64,000 nt of DNA from Caenimonas aquaedulcis (GCF_015831345.1 NZ_JADWYS010000001.1:3810618-3874617), one strand, 5' to 3'; positions 22,452 through 31,702 are shown, numbered from the stretch's first letter. Numbers and translations are program-made. Notes: generated from the sequence alone by a model not told the origin.

Positions 22452-23188
22452 GCATGGCATTGCAGGTCTTGGTGGTGGACGACGAGCCGCTGGCGCGCAT
22501 GCGGCTGCGCACCCTGCTGGGCGATTGCAGCGCGCCGCCGGCCATCGTCGCGGGCGAGGCGGGCAACGCGGCGCAGGCGATGGACTTCCTTCGCCGCACG
22601 GAATGCGACGCCGTGCTGCTGGACGTGCACATGCCCGGCGCGGACGGCCTCACGCTCGCGCGGGCGCTCAAGGCCATGCCCACGCCCCCGGCGATCGTTT
22701 TCGTCACGGCGCATGCCGAGCATGCGGTCGCGGCGTTCGAGCTCGAAGCGGTGGACTACCTCACCAAGCCCGTGCGGCTGGAGCGCCTGCAGGCCGCGCT
22801 GGAAAAGATCGAGCGGCGTGCGCAGGGCGCAGGCGCCGGGACGGCGCTGCCGGAGATCCTGCTCATCCAGGACCGCGGCCGCACGGAACGCGTCCCGATC
22901 GACGAAGTCCTGTATTTCAAGGCCGAGCTCAAGTACATCACCGTCCGCACGGCCGCCAGAAGCTATATCCTCGACGCATCGCTGAGCGAGCTGGAAGAGC
23001 GGCATGCCGCGCGTTTCCTGCGGGTGCACCGCAACGCGCTGGTGGCACGGCGCGCCGTGCGCGCGCTGGAAAAGCACTTCGATCCCGAAGAGGGCGAAGG
23101 CTGGGCCGTCCGGCTGAACGGCGTGGAAGAACTCCTCGCGGTGTCGCGGCGCCAGCTGAGCGCGGTGCGCGAGGCGATATCGAGCTAG
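22448..23188 (+). CDS. Response regulator, LytTR DNA-binding (AlgR type)
   Basis: The protein (246 residues from the GTG) has a receiver domain with DDEP at 11-14 and the phospho-acceptor Asp59 in LLDVHMPG, Thr and Lys in VTAHAEHA and LTKPV, and a C-terminal LytTR DNA-binding domain (about 140-240: EVLYFKAELKYITVRT, LRVHRNALV). The GTG at 22448 overlaps the kinase stop (GTGA) and has GGAGG 8 bp upstream; an ATG at 22454 is the alternative. AlgR-type regulators control cell-surface and virulence traits; the targets here are unknown. Confidence 0.9.
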   Translation: MSMALQVLVVDDEPLARMRLRTLLGDCSAPPAIVAGEAGNAAQAMDFLRRTECDAVLLDVHMPGADGLTLARALKAMPTPPAIVFVTAHAEHAVAAFELEAVDYLTKPVRLERLQAALEKIERRAQGAGAGTALPEILLIQDRGRTERVPIDEVLYFKAELKYITVRTAARSYILDASLSELEERHAARFLRVHRNALVARRAVRALEKHFDPEEGEGWAVRLNGVEELLAVSRRQLSAVREAISS

Positions 23189-23263
23189 TTCCTGGAGAAC
23201 ATACTGAATCCTGAAGAGCCCCAACCCCCGGCACCGCTGAAAGGCGACGAGGAGCCCGCGCGC

Positions 23264-24364
23264 GTGCTGCTGCACATGCCCGTGGACGTGCGCAGCGTCT
23301 CCCTGGCGGTGATCGCCACCATCGCGGTCGTGGCGACGTTGCGCTGGGCACAGGGCTTCTTCATCCCGCTGATGCTGGGCCTCATGTTCAGCTATGCCCT
23401 GTCGCCGCTGGTCGACATGGCGCAGCGCTGGCGCATCCCGCGCACCCTGAGCGCGGGCGTGCTGATCCTCGGCCTGCTGGGCGCGACGGGCGCCAGCGTG
23501 TACTCGTTCAGCGACGACGTGTCGCAGCTGATCAATTCGCTGCCGGAGGCCGCGGCCAAGCTGCGCGATGCGGTGCGCTCCAAGCAGGGCCGCAGCGAAA
23601 CGCCGCTGGGCACGGTGCAGAAGGCGGCCGCGCAGCTCGAGCAGGCCGCGGAGGAAGCGGGCCCCACGACGCAAGCCCAGCGCGGCGTGCAGCGCGTGGT
23701 GATCGAAAAGCCGCGCTTCAACATCCGGGACCACTTGTGGACGGGCACGGTCGGGCTGCTCGCACTGGTCGGGCAGGTGGTGCTCGTGACCTTCCTCACC
23801 TACTTCCTGCTGCTGTCGGGAGATACCTTCCGGCGCAAGCTCGTGAAGATCGCCGGGCCGAGCCTGTCCACCAAGAAGATCACCGTGGAGGCGCTCAACG
23901 AGATCACCGCGCAGATCCAGCGCTACCTGCTGGTGCAGTTGCTCTCCAGCGTCGCGGTGGGCGCGGTCACGGGCATCGCCTTTCTCGCGCTGGGGCTCAA
24001 GCACGCCGTGGCGTGGGCGATAGGCGCCGCCATCCTGAACCTCGTCCCCTACATCGGCTCCGCGGTCGTGGCCGGCGCCTCGGCGCTCGTGGCCTTCATG
24101 CAGTTCGGCACCATCGAGATGGCCGCCGCCGTGGCCGGCGCCTCGCTGGTGATCCACACGATCTCCGGCAACCTGATCGTGCCCTGGCTCACCAGCAAGG
24201 CCAGCCGGATGAACCCGGTGACCGTCTTCATCGGGGTGCTCGCCTGGGGCTGGCTGTGGGGCCTGTGGGGCCTGCTGCTGGGCATCCCGATCCTCATGGT
24301 GGTCAAGGCCGTGTGCGACCGCGTCGAGGACCTCAAGCCGATCGGCGAGCTGCTCGGCGACTGA
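23264..24364 (+). CDS. AI-2E family transporter
   Basis: The protein (366 residues from GTG 23264) is a multi-pass membrane protein of the AI-2E/PerM family: hydrophobic segments near 12-40 and 55-80, a long soluble loop about 85-155, then five or more segments and the conserved LVPYIGS motif with the closing GLWGLLLGIPI. The family includes exporters and Na+/H+ antiporters; the substrate is unknown. The open frame extends upstream to 23204, where a CTG preceded by GGAG at 6 bp would give a more normal N-terminus (LNPEEPQ...). GTG 23264 has GAGGAG 9 bp upstream. Confidence 0.82.
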   Translation: MLLHMPVDVRSVSLAVIATIAVVATLRWAQGFFIPLMLGLMFSYALSPLVDMAQRWRIPRTLSAGVLILGLLGATGASVYSFSDDVSQLINSLPEAAAKLRDAVRSKQGRSETPLGTVQKAAAQLEQAAEEAGPTTQAQRGVQRVVIEKPRFNIRDHLWTGTVGLLALVGQVVLVTFLTYFLLLSGDTFRRKLVKIAGPSLSTKKITVEALNEITAQIQRYLLVQLLSSVAVGAVTGIAFLALGLKHAVAWAIGAAILNLVPYIGSAVVAGASALVAFMQFGTIEMAAAVAGASLVIHTISGNLIVPWLTSKASRMNPVTVFIGVLAWGWLWGLWGLLLGIPILMVVKAVCDRVEDLKPIGELLGD

Positions 24365-24371
24365 CGCCCTT

Positions 24372-25103
24372 TCAGTAGCGCACCTGGCAGTTGTCGCACC
24401 AGAAGCTGCGGCGCTGCGTCTTGCCCAGGTGCCCCTTGCTGAACGGGATGTCGCAGCGCGGGCAGGTGCGCTTCGTGTGCGCGAGCCAGTGCTTTCGCAG
24501 CACGAACGCCTTTTTCCACTCGAAGAAGTCGAAGCTGTATTGGCGCGCCTCGCGCACGAGGTCGCGCATGCGCGCGGGCGGCAGCCCGCCCATGGTGGAG
24601 AGCGGGTGCACGCGGATGCGAAAGAGCACCTCGTTCTTGATGATGTTGCCCACGCCGGCGAAGATGTCCTGGTCCAGCAGCGCATCGCAGGCGAGCAGGT
24701 CCGGTTGCGCGCGAAGGCGCTTGCGCGCGAGCGCTGCGTCCCACGTGTCGGACATGACGTCGCTGCGCCAGTCGTACACCTCGTCCAGCGGCCCGTCGAT
24801 GAAGCGCACGGAGCAGCTGTAGAGGTTCAGCTCGCCGTTGGTGAAGCCGAGCGACAGGCGCGGTGTCGCGCCCTCCTTGCGCTCGTCGATCCGGTAGCTG
24901 CCCCACAGCATGAAGTGCACGCGCAGCGAGAACTTCGGCATCTCCACGAGAAAGTGCTTGCCCCAGCTGCGCAGCGCGACGACGCGCTGGTTCACGAGCC
25001 TTTCCTTGCCGATCGTCGTGTTGCCCTCCACCCGCAGGATGCGCCGGCCTTCGAATGGCGCGGCCTGTTCGCGCAGGATGACGATGGATGGACCTTCTGG
25101 CAT
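24372..25103 (-). CDS. Fpg/Nei family DNA glycosylase (endonuclease VIII-like)
   Basis: The 243-residue enzyme begins MPEGPSIVILREQ, so the catalytic Pro2 and Glu3 of the family are in place after removal of Met1. The helix-two-turn-helix segment is DQDIFAGVGNIIKNEVLFR, and a C-terminal zinc finger is formed by CPRC and CDNC separated by 18 residues. It excises oxidised bases and cuts the abasic site. The ATG at 25103 was chosen because it creates the essential N-terminus; the longer frame cannot be functional. Confidence 0.9.
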   Translation of the reverse strand: MPEGPSIVILREQAAPFEGRRILRVEGNTTIGKERLVNQRVVALRSWGKHFLVEMPKFSLRVHFMLWGSYRIDERKEGATPRLSLGFTNGELNLYSCSVRFIDGPLDEVYDWRSDVMSDTWDAALARKRLRAQPDLLACDALLDQDIFAGVGNIIKNEVLFRIRVHPLSTMGGLPPARMRDLVREARQYSFDFFEWKKAFVLRKHWLAHTKRTCPRCDIPFSKGHLGKTQRRSFWCDNCQVRY

Positions 25104-25211
25104 GCGGGGTGCTGTGCGGATATGCGGTGGAGTCGGGCGGCGGGCCGTGAAATCGATTATTCTGCGCAGCGGCACGTCGCCCTGTAGTCCCCGTTCCCTC
25201 CTTCACGCCCC

Positions 25212-26273
25212 ATGCAAAAAATCCAGCTCGGCCAAAGCAGCCTCCAGGTCACTCCCATCTGCCTGGGTACCATGACCTTCGGCGAGCAGGTGGACGAGCC
25301 GACCTCGCACACCATCCTCAGCCGCGCCGTGGAGCGCGGCGTCAACTTCATCGACACCGCCGAGATGTATTCGACCCCCGTTCGCGCGGAGACTTACGGC
25401 GCGACGGAGAAGATCATCGGCAACTGGTTCCAGAAGCACCCCGGCATGCGCGACAAGGTCGTGCTCGCCTCCAAGGTGGCGGGCCCCTCGCGCGGGATGC
25501 CCTGGGTGCGTAAGGGCGAGGGCATGACCTCGCAGGAGATCGTCGAATCCTGCGACAACTCCCTCAAGCGCCTGAAGACTGACGTGATCGACCTTTACCA
25601 GATCCACTGGCCGGAGCGCAACGTGCCGATGTTCGGGACGATGTATTACGACCCGACGAAGGAACGCACCAGGACCTCGCTGCACGAGCAGCTCGAGACG
25701 CTCGCGGGGCTCGTGAAGCAGGGCAAGATCCGCTACGTGGGTGTGTCCAACGAGACGCCCTACGGCGTGCACGAATTCGTCCGGCTGTCCGAGCAGCACA
25801 ACCTGCCGCGGATCGCCACGGTGCAGAACGTCTATTGCCTCATCAGCCGCGCGCTGGAGAACGGCCTGGACGAGACGATGCACCGGCTGGGCGTCTCGCT
25901 GCTCGCGTATTCGCCGCTGGCCTTCGGCCTGCTCACCGGCAAATACGACGAGAGCGGCACCGACGGCCCGGACACGCCGCGCGATGCGCGCATCGGCAAG
26001 TTCGAATCGGTGCGCAAGCAGCGCTGGGGCCGTCCCGAATCCCTGGCTGCGGCGCGCCGCTACAACGCACTGGCCCGCGCCTACGGCATGACGCCCACGC
26101 GCATGGCGCTCGCCTGGTGCTATACGAAGTGGCAGGTCGCGAGCACCATCATCGGCGTGCGCACGCTGGCGCAGCTCGAGGAAGACCTCGACGCCTGGGG
26201 CACCACGCTGCCCCCGGAATTGCTGGCCGAGATCGACAAGGTCCGTTGGGAAATACGCGACCCCGCCATGTGA
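25212..26273 (+). CDS. tas: Aldo/keto reductase, Tas type
   Basis: The 353-residue NADP(H)-dependent aldo/keto reductase has the catalytic tetrad region: Asp and Tyr in NFIDTAEMYSTP (about 47-58), Lys in VVLASKVAG and His in YQIHWPE. The DTAEMY...RAETYGATE pattern and the long loop GTMYYDPTKERTRTSL are features of the Tas subgroup. The physiological substrate is not known. It is divergent from the Nei-type gene and 7 bp ahead of ybaK. Confidence 0.88.
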   Translation: MQKIQLGQSSLQVTPICLGTMTFGEQVDEPTSHTILSRAVERGVNFIDTAEMYSTPVRAETYGATEKIIGNWFQKHPGMRDKVVLASKVAGPSRGMPWVRKGEGMTSQEIVESCDNSLKRLKTDVIDLYQIHWPERNVPMFGTMYYDPTKERTRTSLHEQLETLAGLVKQGKIRYVGVSNETPYGVHEFVRLSEQHNLPRIATVQNVYCLISRALENGLDETMHRLGVSLLAYSPLAFGLLTGKYDESGTDGPDTPRDARIGKFESVRKQRWGRPESLAAARRYNALARAYGMTPTRMALAWCYTKWQVASTIIGVRTLAQLEEDLDAWGTTLPPELLAEIDKVRWEIRDPAM

Positions 26274-26280
26274 CCTGCCC

Positions 26281-26772
26281 ATGGGCAAGAAGGACCACGT
26301 CAGCGAGACACCGGCGACGGCCCTGTTGAAGCAGCACGGCGTCGACTTCACCGAGCATCCTTACGAGTACCTCGAGCACGGCGGCGCGCAGCACAGCGCG
26401 CAGGTGCTCGGCTTCGACCCTTTCACGGTGGTCAAGACCCTCGTGATGGAAGACGAGAAGGCGAAGCCCCTGCTGGTGCTCATGCACGGCAACCGCAAGG
26501 TGTCCACCAAGAATCTCGCGCGGCAGATCGGCGCGAAATCGGTGGAGCCCTGCAAGCCTGAAGTCGCCAACCGGCACAGCGGCTACCTGGTCGGCGGCAC
26601 GTCCCCGTTCGGCACGCGGCGCCAGATGCCGGTGTACATCGAGGAAACCATCCTCGCGCTGCCGAGAATCGCGATCAACGGCGGGCGGCGCGGCTACCTC
26701 GTGGGGATCGACCCGCAGGTGTGCGTACGCTTGCTGGGAGCGAAACCGGTGCATTGCGCGCTGGCAGAATAG
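26281..26772 (+). CDS. ybaK: YbaK-type aminoacyl-tRNA deacylase
   Basis: The 163-residue protein matches the YbaK/EbsC family, which hydrolyses Cys-tRNA-Pro made in error by ProRS. Family features are TPATALLKQHGVDFTEHPYEY near 10-30, the conserved VVKTLVMED lysine, GNRKVSTKNLAR, HSGYLVGGTSPFGTR, and the closing INGGRRGYLVGI. It has the usual length. It follows the tas-like gene by 7 bp and precedes plsY by 5 bp, so all three are probably one transcript. Confidence 0.9.
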   Translation: MGKKDHVSETPATALLKQHGVDFTEHPYEYLEHGGAQHSAQVLGFDPFTVVKTLVMEDEKAKPLLVLMHGNRKVSTKNLARQIGAKSVEPCKPEVANRHSGYLVGGTSPFGTRRQMPVYIEETILALPRIAINGGRRGYLVGIDPQVCVRLLGAKPVHCALAE

Positions 26773-26777
26773 CGGCC

Positions 26778-27407
26778 GTGCAGCTCTTCAATTCCTTCCT
26801 CGCCGTCGCCGCCGCTTACCTGGTCGGCTCGCTCGCTTTTGCGGTTCTCGTGAGCCGCGCCATGGGCCTGAAGGACCCCCGCACCTTCGGCAGCAAGAAT
26901 CCGGGCGCGACGAACGTGCTGCGATCGGGCAGCAAGCCGGCCGCCATCGTCACCTTGTTGCTGGACGCGCTGAAGGGCTTCCTGCCGGTGTTCGCGGTGC
27001 GGATGTGGGGTGAGCCCTACGGGATGGAAGAAGGCACGATCGCCCTGGTCGGGCTCGCCGCATTCCTCGGGCACCTCTTCCCCGTGTTCTTCCGGTTCAA
27101 GGGCGGCAAGGGCGTGGCGACATTCATCGGCGTGGTGTTCGGCATCAACCCCTGGCTGGGCGTCGCGACCGGCGCCACCTGGCTGATCATCGCGTTCTTC
27201 TTCCGCTATTCGTCGCTCGCATCGCTCGTAGCCGCCGTCTTCGCGCCGGTCTACTACCTGATGGGGGACAACATCGCGTGGAACGCGCACGCGAACATCG
27301 CCATGACCTTGTTCATCATGGCGATGCTGCTGGCGTGGCGGCACCGCGAGAACATCTCGCGGCTGCTGAAAGGCACGGAATCGCGCCTGGGCGCGAAGAA
27401 GGCCTGA
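26778..27407 (+). CDS. plsY: Glycerol-3-phosphate acyltransferase PlsY
   Basis: The 209-residue inner-membrane enzyme transfers acyl groups from acyl-phosphate to glycerol 3-phosphate, the first step of phospholipid synthesis. The three signatures are present: DPRTFGSKNPGATNVLR, GHLFPVFFRFKGGKGVAT, and the later ALL-type region near the C-terminus with about five membrane segments. The GTG at 26778 starts the first hydrophobic helix; no Shine-Dalgarno sequence is visible, but CAGAAT lies 7 bp upstream. Confidence 0.93.
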   Translation: MQLFNSFLAVAAAYLVGSLAFAVLVSRAMGLKDPRTFGSKNPGATNVLRSGSKPAAIVTLLLDALKGFLPVFAVRMWGEPYGMEEGTIALVGLAAFLGHLFPVFFRFKGGKGVATFIGVVFGINPWLGVATGATWLIIAFFFRYSSLASLVAAVFAPVYYLMGDNIAWNAHANIAMTLFIMAMLLAWRHRENISRLLKGTESRLGAKKA

Positions 27408-27424
27408 AAGGCCTTGGCCGCGGC

Positions 27425-27727
27425 TTAGCGCTTGGCGCTGGCGGCCGCTTCCTTTTCCTTGGCCGTGGTCACGTCGACCGTCGGCACCTTGATCGTCTTT
27501 TCTTCCGTCTTCACCGTGGGGACGGTGACGGTCTTCTCGGCGGAACCCACCTTCACGTCCGGCGTGGTCACGTCGTACTTGGGCAGTGTGACGTCGCCTT
27601 CCTGCTTCTTGGTGACTTCGTACTTCGGCGGCGTGACGCTGCCTTCCTGGGTCTTCTTGACGTCGCAGCCGGCAAGGCCGAAAGCGCCGATGGAAACGAT
27701 GGCCGCGGCCAGAATGGTCTTGTTCAT
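27425..27727 (-). CDS. Small lipoprotein with internal beta-strand repeats
   Basis: The 100-residue protein has a lipoprotein signal (MNKTILAAAIVSIGAFGLAGC, lipobox cysteine at 21). The mature part is lysine-, threonine- and valine-rich and made of imperfect repeats: KKTQEGSVTPPKYEVT then KKQEGDVTLPKYDVT, followed by KTVTVPTV and KTIKVPTV. It ends in an alanine/lysine-rich tail. No family was recognised. AGGGAGAG precedes the ATG by about 5 bp. It converges with plsY. Confidence 0.7.
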   Translation of the reverse strand: MNKTILAAAIVSIGAFGLAGCDVKKTQEGSVTPPKYEVTKKQEGDVTLPKYDVTTPDVKVGSAEKTVTVPTVKTEEKTIKVPTVDVTTAKEKEAAASAKR

Positions 27728-27881
27728 GAGGTCTCTCCCTATTGGTTGACGATTGGCGCTGCCGTGATGGACCCATGGGCCATGGCAATGCGCTGGAATG
27801 AATTGTGTTCGCGCAAGCTCAGCACGGCTGTAGGAATGGCACGCCTCGGACTGTGGGGCCCCGCCCCGACGCGTTGAAGCT

Positions 27882-29492
27882 CTACCGCTCGATGAGCAGG
27901 CGTGTGACCTGCGGGGGCTCGGTGGCGATGTGGAAGCCGAGCTTGCGGTCGCGCAGCTGCACGTCGGCGGCCGTCACACGGTCGAAGCGGCGCAGGTGCT
28001 CGGTCCACGACTCATCCGTGATCTGCTCGACATAGCGCCCCGGCTCGTAGAGATCCCGCGTCAGCTGCCAGTCGAGCGCGCCCTGTCGCATCCGGCTGCG
28101 CCGGCTTTCCTGCATGAGCTCGACGAACTCGGCCGCGCGGGCCGGGTCGATCCGGTATTCGATGTTCGTCTGGATGCGGCCGGACTGCGGCGGTGCAGCG
28201 GCCTGCGGCACCTTGAATGCGTTGGAGGGCGTCAGGTCTTCCTCGATGCCGCGGTCCACGACGAGCCGCTGCGCGATGGCCATCAGCGTGACGCTCGACA
28301 CCGCGGCTATCGCGATGCTTTCGTGGATGTTGGTGAGGTTGGCCACCTGGCCCCACAACGCGGCACCGATGGCGGTGGATCCCATCAGCGCCATCTGGTA
28401 GATCGACATGCCGCGCGCGCGCACCCAGTCGGGCAAGACCATCTGCGCGGACACGCTGAGGGAATTGGCGACCGTCATCCAGGCCATGCCCGCCAGCGCC
28501 ATCGCCGGCGCGGCGACGTAGATGTTCGGCGCGAAGGCCACCACCAGCATCGAGCTCGCCTGCAGCACCGTGCCGGTGAAGATCAGCCGCTGCACGGGCA
28601 TCCAGCGGCGCACGCGGGTGAGGGACAGCGCGGCGATGATGGAGCCCACGCCCATCGACGCGAGCAGCGTGGTGAAAGTGCCCGCCGCGCCGCCCTTCAG
28701 GCCGCGCGCGAGCAGCGGCAGCAGGGCGAGCAGGGCGGTCGAATGCAGGAAGAAGAGGGAGATGCGCAGCAGCACGCCGCGCAGGCGCCGGGACTGCCAG
28801 ACGAACTGCACGCCGACGCGCATCGCGCTGGCGAGGCGTTCGCGGCCGAGCGGGCTCTCCTTGTGCTCGCGCCGCCAGCGCATCAGCGCGAAGCCCGCGA
28901 CGAGCGACAGGACGGCGTTCAGCACGAAGACCCAGGCGCTGCCGGCGCTCGCGATGATCGCGCCGGCGAGGAGCGGCCCGACGATGCGCGATGCGTTCAT
29001 CGCGACGCCGTTGAGCGCCATCGCGGCCGGCAGCTGCGAGCGCGGCACCGCTTCCGGCACCACCGCGGAGAACACCGGCCAGCGCATCGCGAGCCCGACC
29101 CCGTTGCAGAAGGTCAGGGCGAGGAGCAGCGGCGCCGTCATCCAGTCCATGAGGACGGTGATGCACACCACGATGGCGATGGCCGCGACCCAGAACTGGG
29201 TCATCATCAGGTAGCGCTTGCGATCGAGGATGTCGGCAAGCGCACCGCTGGGCAGGCCGAGAAGGAACACCGGAAGCGTGGACGCGGACTGCACCAGCGC
29301 GACCCACAGCGGCGTGGGCGCGAGCGATGTCATGAGCCACGCGGCCGCGACGTCGTTCATCCACATCGTCGTGTTGGCCGCCATCCAGGTGATCCACAGG
29401 AGGCGGTACACCGGGGCGCGTAGCGGCGCGAGCGGCGACAGCGTGTCGTCCACCGGACGCGCTGCTGGGGCCGCTTCGGCGTGGTCGGGCAT
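27882..29492 (-). CDS. MFS transporter with C-terminal ABM-like domain
   Basis: The 536-residue protein has about 12 membrane segments in residues 25-425 in the MFS_3/enterobactin-exporter style (WMNDVAAAWLMTSL near 45, LPSGALADILDRKRYLM near 75). The final 90 residues form a soluble ferredoxin-fold tail (YRIDPARAAEFVELM...QLTRDLYEPGRYVEQI...WTEHLRRFDRVT) resembling antibiotic-biosynthesis monooxygenase domains, a known fusion in this family. It is probably a drug or siderophore exporter; the substrate is unknown. The ATG at 29492 shares one base with the stop of the upstream protease gene (TGATG). Confidence 0.87.
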   Translation of the reverse strand: MPDHAEAAPAARPVDDTLSPLAPLRAPVYRLLWITWMAANTTMWMNDVAAAWLMTSLAPTPLWVALVQSASTLPVFLLGLPSGALADILDRKRYLMMTQFWVAAIAIVVCITVLMDWMTAPLLLALTFCNGVGLAMRWPVFSAVVPEAVPRSQLPAAMALNGVAMNASRIVGPLLAGAIIASAGSAWVFVLNAVLSLVAGFALMRWRREHKESPLGRERLASAMRVGVQFVWQSRRLRGVLLRISLFFLHSTALLALLPLLARGLKGGAAGTFTTLLASMGVGSIIAALSLTRVRRWMPVQRLIFTGTVLQASSMLVVAFAPNIYVAAPAMALAGMAWMTVANSLSVSAQMVLPDWVRARGMSIYQMALMGSTAIGAALWGQVANLTNIHESIAIAAVSSVTLMAIAQRLVVDRGIEEDLTPSNAFKVPQAAAPPQSGRIQTNIEYRIDPARAAEFVELMQESRRSRMRQGALDWQLTRDLYEPGRYVEQITDESWTEHLRRFDRVTAADVQLRDRKLGFHIATEPPQVTRLLIER

Positions 29493-30133
29493 CAGTAGCG
29501 GCGCTCCAGCACCATCATGTCGTTCTCGCGCTTCATCTGGAAGCGGGTGAGGAAGCTGTTGCCCAGCAGCACGTAGGGCATGGACATCGGCAGCACGACG
29601 GCGTCGACGTTGTGGACCTCGACGTCGCCCACGCGCACCGAGTTCGCGAGCACCTTCCACGCCGTCACGTTGCCGTTGGCCGTGCTCATCGTCCCGCGCG
29701 GTGCCGACTCGTAGTCGATCCCCAGGCGCTTGGCGTCCTGCACGCTGAAGGCCACCATGGTCGCGCCGGTGTCCACCATGAACTGCACGGAGCGGCCGTT
29801 GATCGAGCCCTGGCTCATGAAATGGCCGCCGCTGCCCGCGGTGAGCACGATCTTGCTGCCGCCGCCGCCCGCGGGCGCGCTGGAGCCGACGCTGGCCGGC
29901 GCCTCGCCCACGCGCAGCGTGTGCCGCTTGCCGCCGATCTCGACCAGGGCCTGGTCGCCGAGGGTCGACAGGACCTTCACGCCCTTGTAGCTTTCGCCGG
30001 GCGCCACGCTCTTGGGCGGGGCGCCGTCGACGATCAGCAGCGCCCTGGTGCCCAGCATGCCCTGCAGCGCGACCGACTGGGCGGCGGCGCCGGTGCAGGC
30101 GAGCAGCGCCGCGAGCGCGAGGAGGGCCCGCAT
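29492..30133 (-). CDS. Retropepsin-like clan AA aspartic protease, exported
   Basis: The 213-residue protein has a signal peptide ([19 protein letters not shown]) and a C-terminal half carrying a single retropepsin-type active site, FMVDTGATMVAFS (about 118-130), with the flap region and the closing VLLGNSFLTRF. A single DTG copy implies a homodimer. It matches the TIGR02281-like bacterial protease family of unknown substrate, expected in the periplasm. Both ends overlap neighbours by one base (TGATG), linking yajQ, this gene and the MFS gene in one transcript. Confidence 0.85.
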   Translation of the reverse strand: MRALLALAALLACTGAAAQSVALQGMLGTRALLIVDGAPPKSVAPGESYKGVKVLSTLGDQALVEIGGKRHTLRVGEAPASVGSSAPAGGGGSKIVLTAGSGGHFMSQGSINGRSVQFMVDTGATMVAFSVQDAKRLGIDYESAPRGTMSTANGNVTAWKVLANSVRVGDVEVHNVDAVVLPMSMPYVLLGNSFLTRFQMKRENDMMVLERRY

Positions 30134-30618
30134 CAGTCGCGGAAGTTGTTGAACGACAGCGGGAAGTCCGCGATGTCCTTGCGGATGAGGGCCATCGCCG
30201 CCTGCAGGTCGTCGCGCTTGGCGCCGGTGATGCGCACGGCGTCGCCCTGGATCGCGGCCTGCACCTTCAGCTTGCTGTCCTTGACGAGGCGGGTGATCTT
30301 CTTGGCCTGCTCCGCCTCGATGCCGCTGCGCACCTTGAGCACCTGCTTGACCTTGTCCCCGCCGATCTTCTGCACGTCGCCCTTGTCCAGGTAACGCACA
30401 TCCACGCTGCGTTTGGTGAGCTTGTTCGTGAGGATGTCCTCCACCTGTACGAGCTGGAAATCGGCGTCCCCGTACAGCGTGATCTCCTTGTCCTTCAGGT
30501 CGATGCCCGCGGACGTGCCCTTGAAGTCGAAGCGTGTCCCGATCTCCTTGGCGGCGTTCTCGACGGCGTTTTTCACCTCCACCATGTTCGGTTCACAGAC
30601 GGTGTCGAATGACGGCAT
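30133..30618 (-). CDS. yajQ: YajQ family nucleotide-binding protein
   Basis: The 161-residue protein starts [19 protein letters not shown] and has the two ferredoxin-like domains of YajQ (FDFKGT near 31, [11 protein letters not shown], and the closing SFNNFRD). Members bind nucleotides, and a Xanthomonas homologue binds cyclic di-GMP. GGGGGAGAC lies just before the ATG at 30618. It is divergent from murB with 43 bp between starts. Confidence 0.93.
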   Translation of the reverse strand: MPSFDTVCEPNMVEVKNAVENAAKEIGTRFDFKGTSAGIDLKDKEITLYGDADFQLVQVEDILTNKLTKRSVDVRYLDKGDVQKIGGDKVKQVLKVRSGIEAEQAKKITRLVKDSKLKVQAAIQGDAVRITGAKRDDLQAAMALIRKDIADFPLSFNNFRD

Positions 30619-30661
30619 GTTTGTCTCCCCCGCAATGCGTGCGCGATGCGACAATTCTCCC

Positions 30662-31702
30662 ATGTTCGTGGAGCAAAACGTACCCCTGCAGGCGCACAAC
30701 AGCTTCGGCATCGTCGCCAAGGCGCGCGCGCTCGTGCGCGTTGGCGGGGAGGAGGACATCCTGCAACTGCTGGAAGACCCGGAACTGCGCGACGCGCCGA
30801 AGTTCATCCTGGGCGGTGGCAGCAACATCGTCATTACGGGGGACGTCAAGCCTTTGGTTCTCAAGGTGGAGGTGATGGGCCGCCGGATCGTGGACGACGG
30901 CCCGCGCGCCACCATCGTCGAGGCAGGCGCCGGCGAGAACTGGCACGACTTCGTGACCTACACGCTGGACGAGGGCCTGGCCGGCATGGAGAACCTGGCC
31001 ATGATCCCCGGCACGGTGGGCGGGGCGCCGGTGCAGAACATCGGGGCCTACGGCATCGAGCTGCAGGACCGCTTCGAGTCGCTCGACGCGATCGACCTCG
31101 TGACGGGCCAGACCTTCACGCTCGATGCGGCTCAGTGCGCCTTCGGCTATCGCGATTCCGTGTTCAAGCACACCGCGGCCAAGGAGGGGGACTTCGGCCT
31201 CGCCGGGCGTGCGCTGATCCTGCGCGTGCGCTTTCGCCTGCCCAAGCCGTGGAAGCCGGTGCTGGGCTACCTGGACCTGCAGCGCAAGGTCAACGAATCC
31301 GGCGTGACGCAGCCCACCGCGCGGCAGGTCTACGAGTGGGTCTGCGCGGTGCGCACGGGCAAACTCCCGGACCCGCGGGTCGTCGGCAATGCCGGCAGCT
31401 TCTTCAAGAACCCCACGGTGACGCCCGAGCAATGCCAGGACATCATCGCGCGCGAGCCGAACATCGTGCACTACCCCATGCCCGACGGCACGGTGAAGCT
31501 CGCGGCGGGCTGGCTGATCGACGCTTGCGGCTGGAAGGGCAAGTCGGTGGGCAATGCGGGCGTCTACGAAAAACAGGCGCTGGTGCTCGTGAACCGCGGC
31601 GGCGCCACGGGCGGCGAAGTCGTCACGCTGGCTCGCGCGATCCAGACGAGCGTCTACGAACGCTTCGGCATCCGGCTCGAGCCCGAGCCGGTCGTGGTCT
31701 AG
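30662..31702 (+). CDS. murB: UDP-N-acetylenolpyruvoylglucosamine reductase
   Basis: The 346-residue FAD enzyme reduces UDP-GlcNAc-enolpyruvate to UDP-MurNAc in peptidoglycan synthesis. It is the type I (E. coli-like) form: [10 protein letters not shown] near 12, FAD-binding [29 protein letters not shown], the YRDSVFK insertion with its tyrosine, and [10 protein letters not shown] with the catalytic serine. The ATG at 30662 gives the family start; no Shine-Dalgarno sequence precedes it, only GACAAT 6 bp upstream. Confidence 0.95.
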   Translation: MFVEQNVPLQAHNSFGIVAKARALVRVGGEEDILQLLEDPELRDAPKFILGGGSNIVITGDVKPLVLKVEVMGRRIVDDGPRATIVEAGAGENWHDFVTYTLDEGLAGMENLAMIPGTVGGAPVQNIGAYGIELQDRFESLDAIDLVTGQTFTLDAAQCAFGYRDSVFKHTAAKEGDFGLAGRALILRVRFRLPKPWKPVLGYLDLQRKVNESGVTQPTARQVYEWVCAVRTGKLPDPRVVGNAGSFFKNPTVTPEQCQDIIAREPNIVHYPMPDGTVKLAAGWLIDACGWKGKSVGNAGVYEKQALVLVNRGGATGGEVVTLARAIQTSVYERFGIRLEPEPVVV

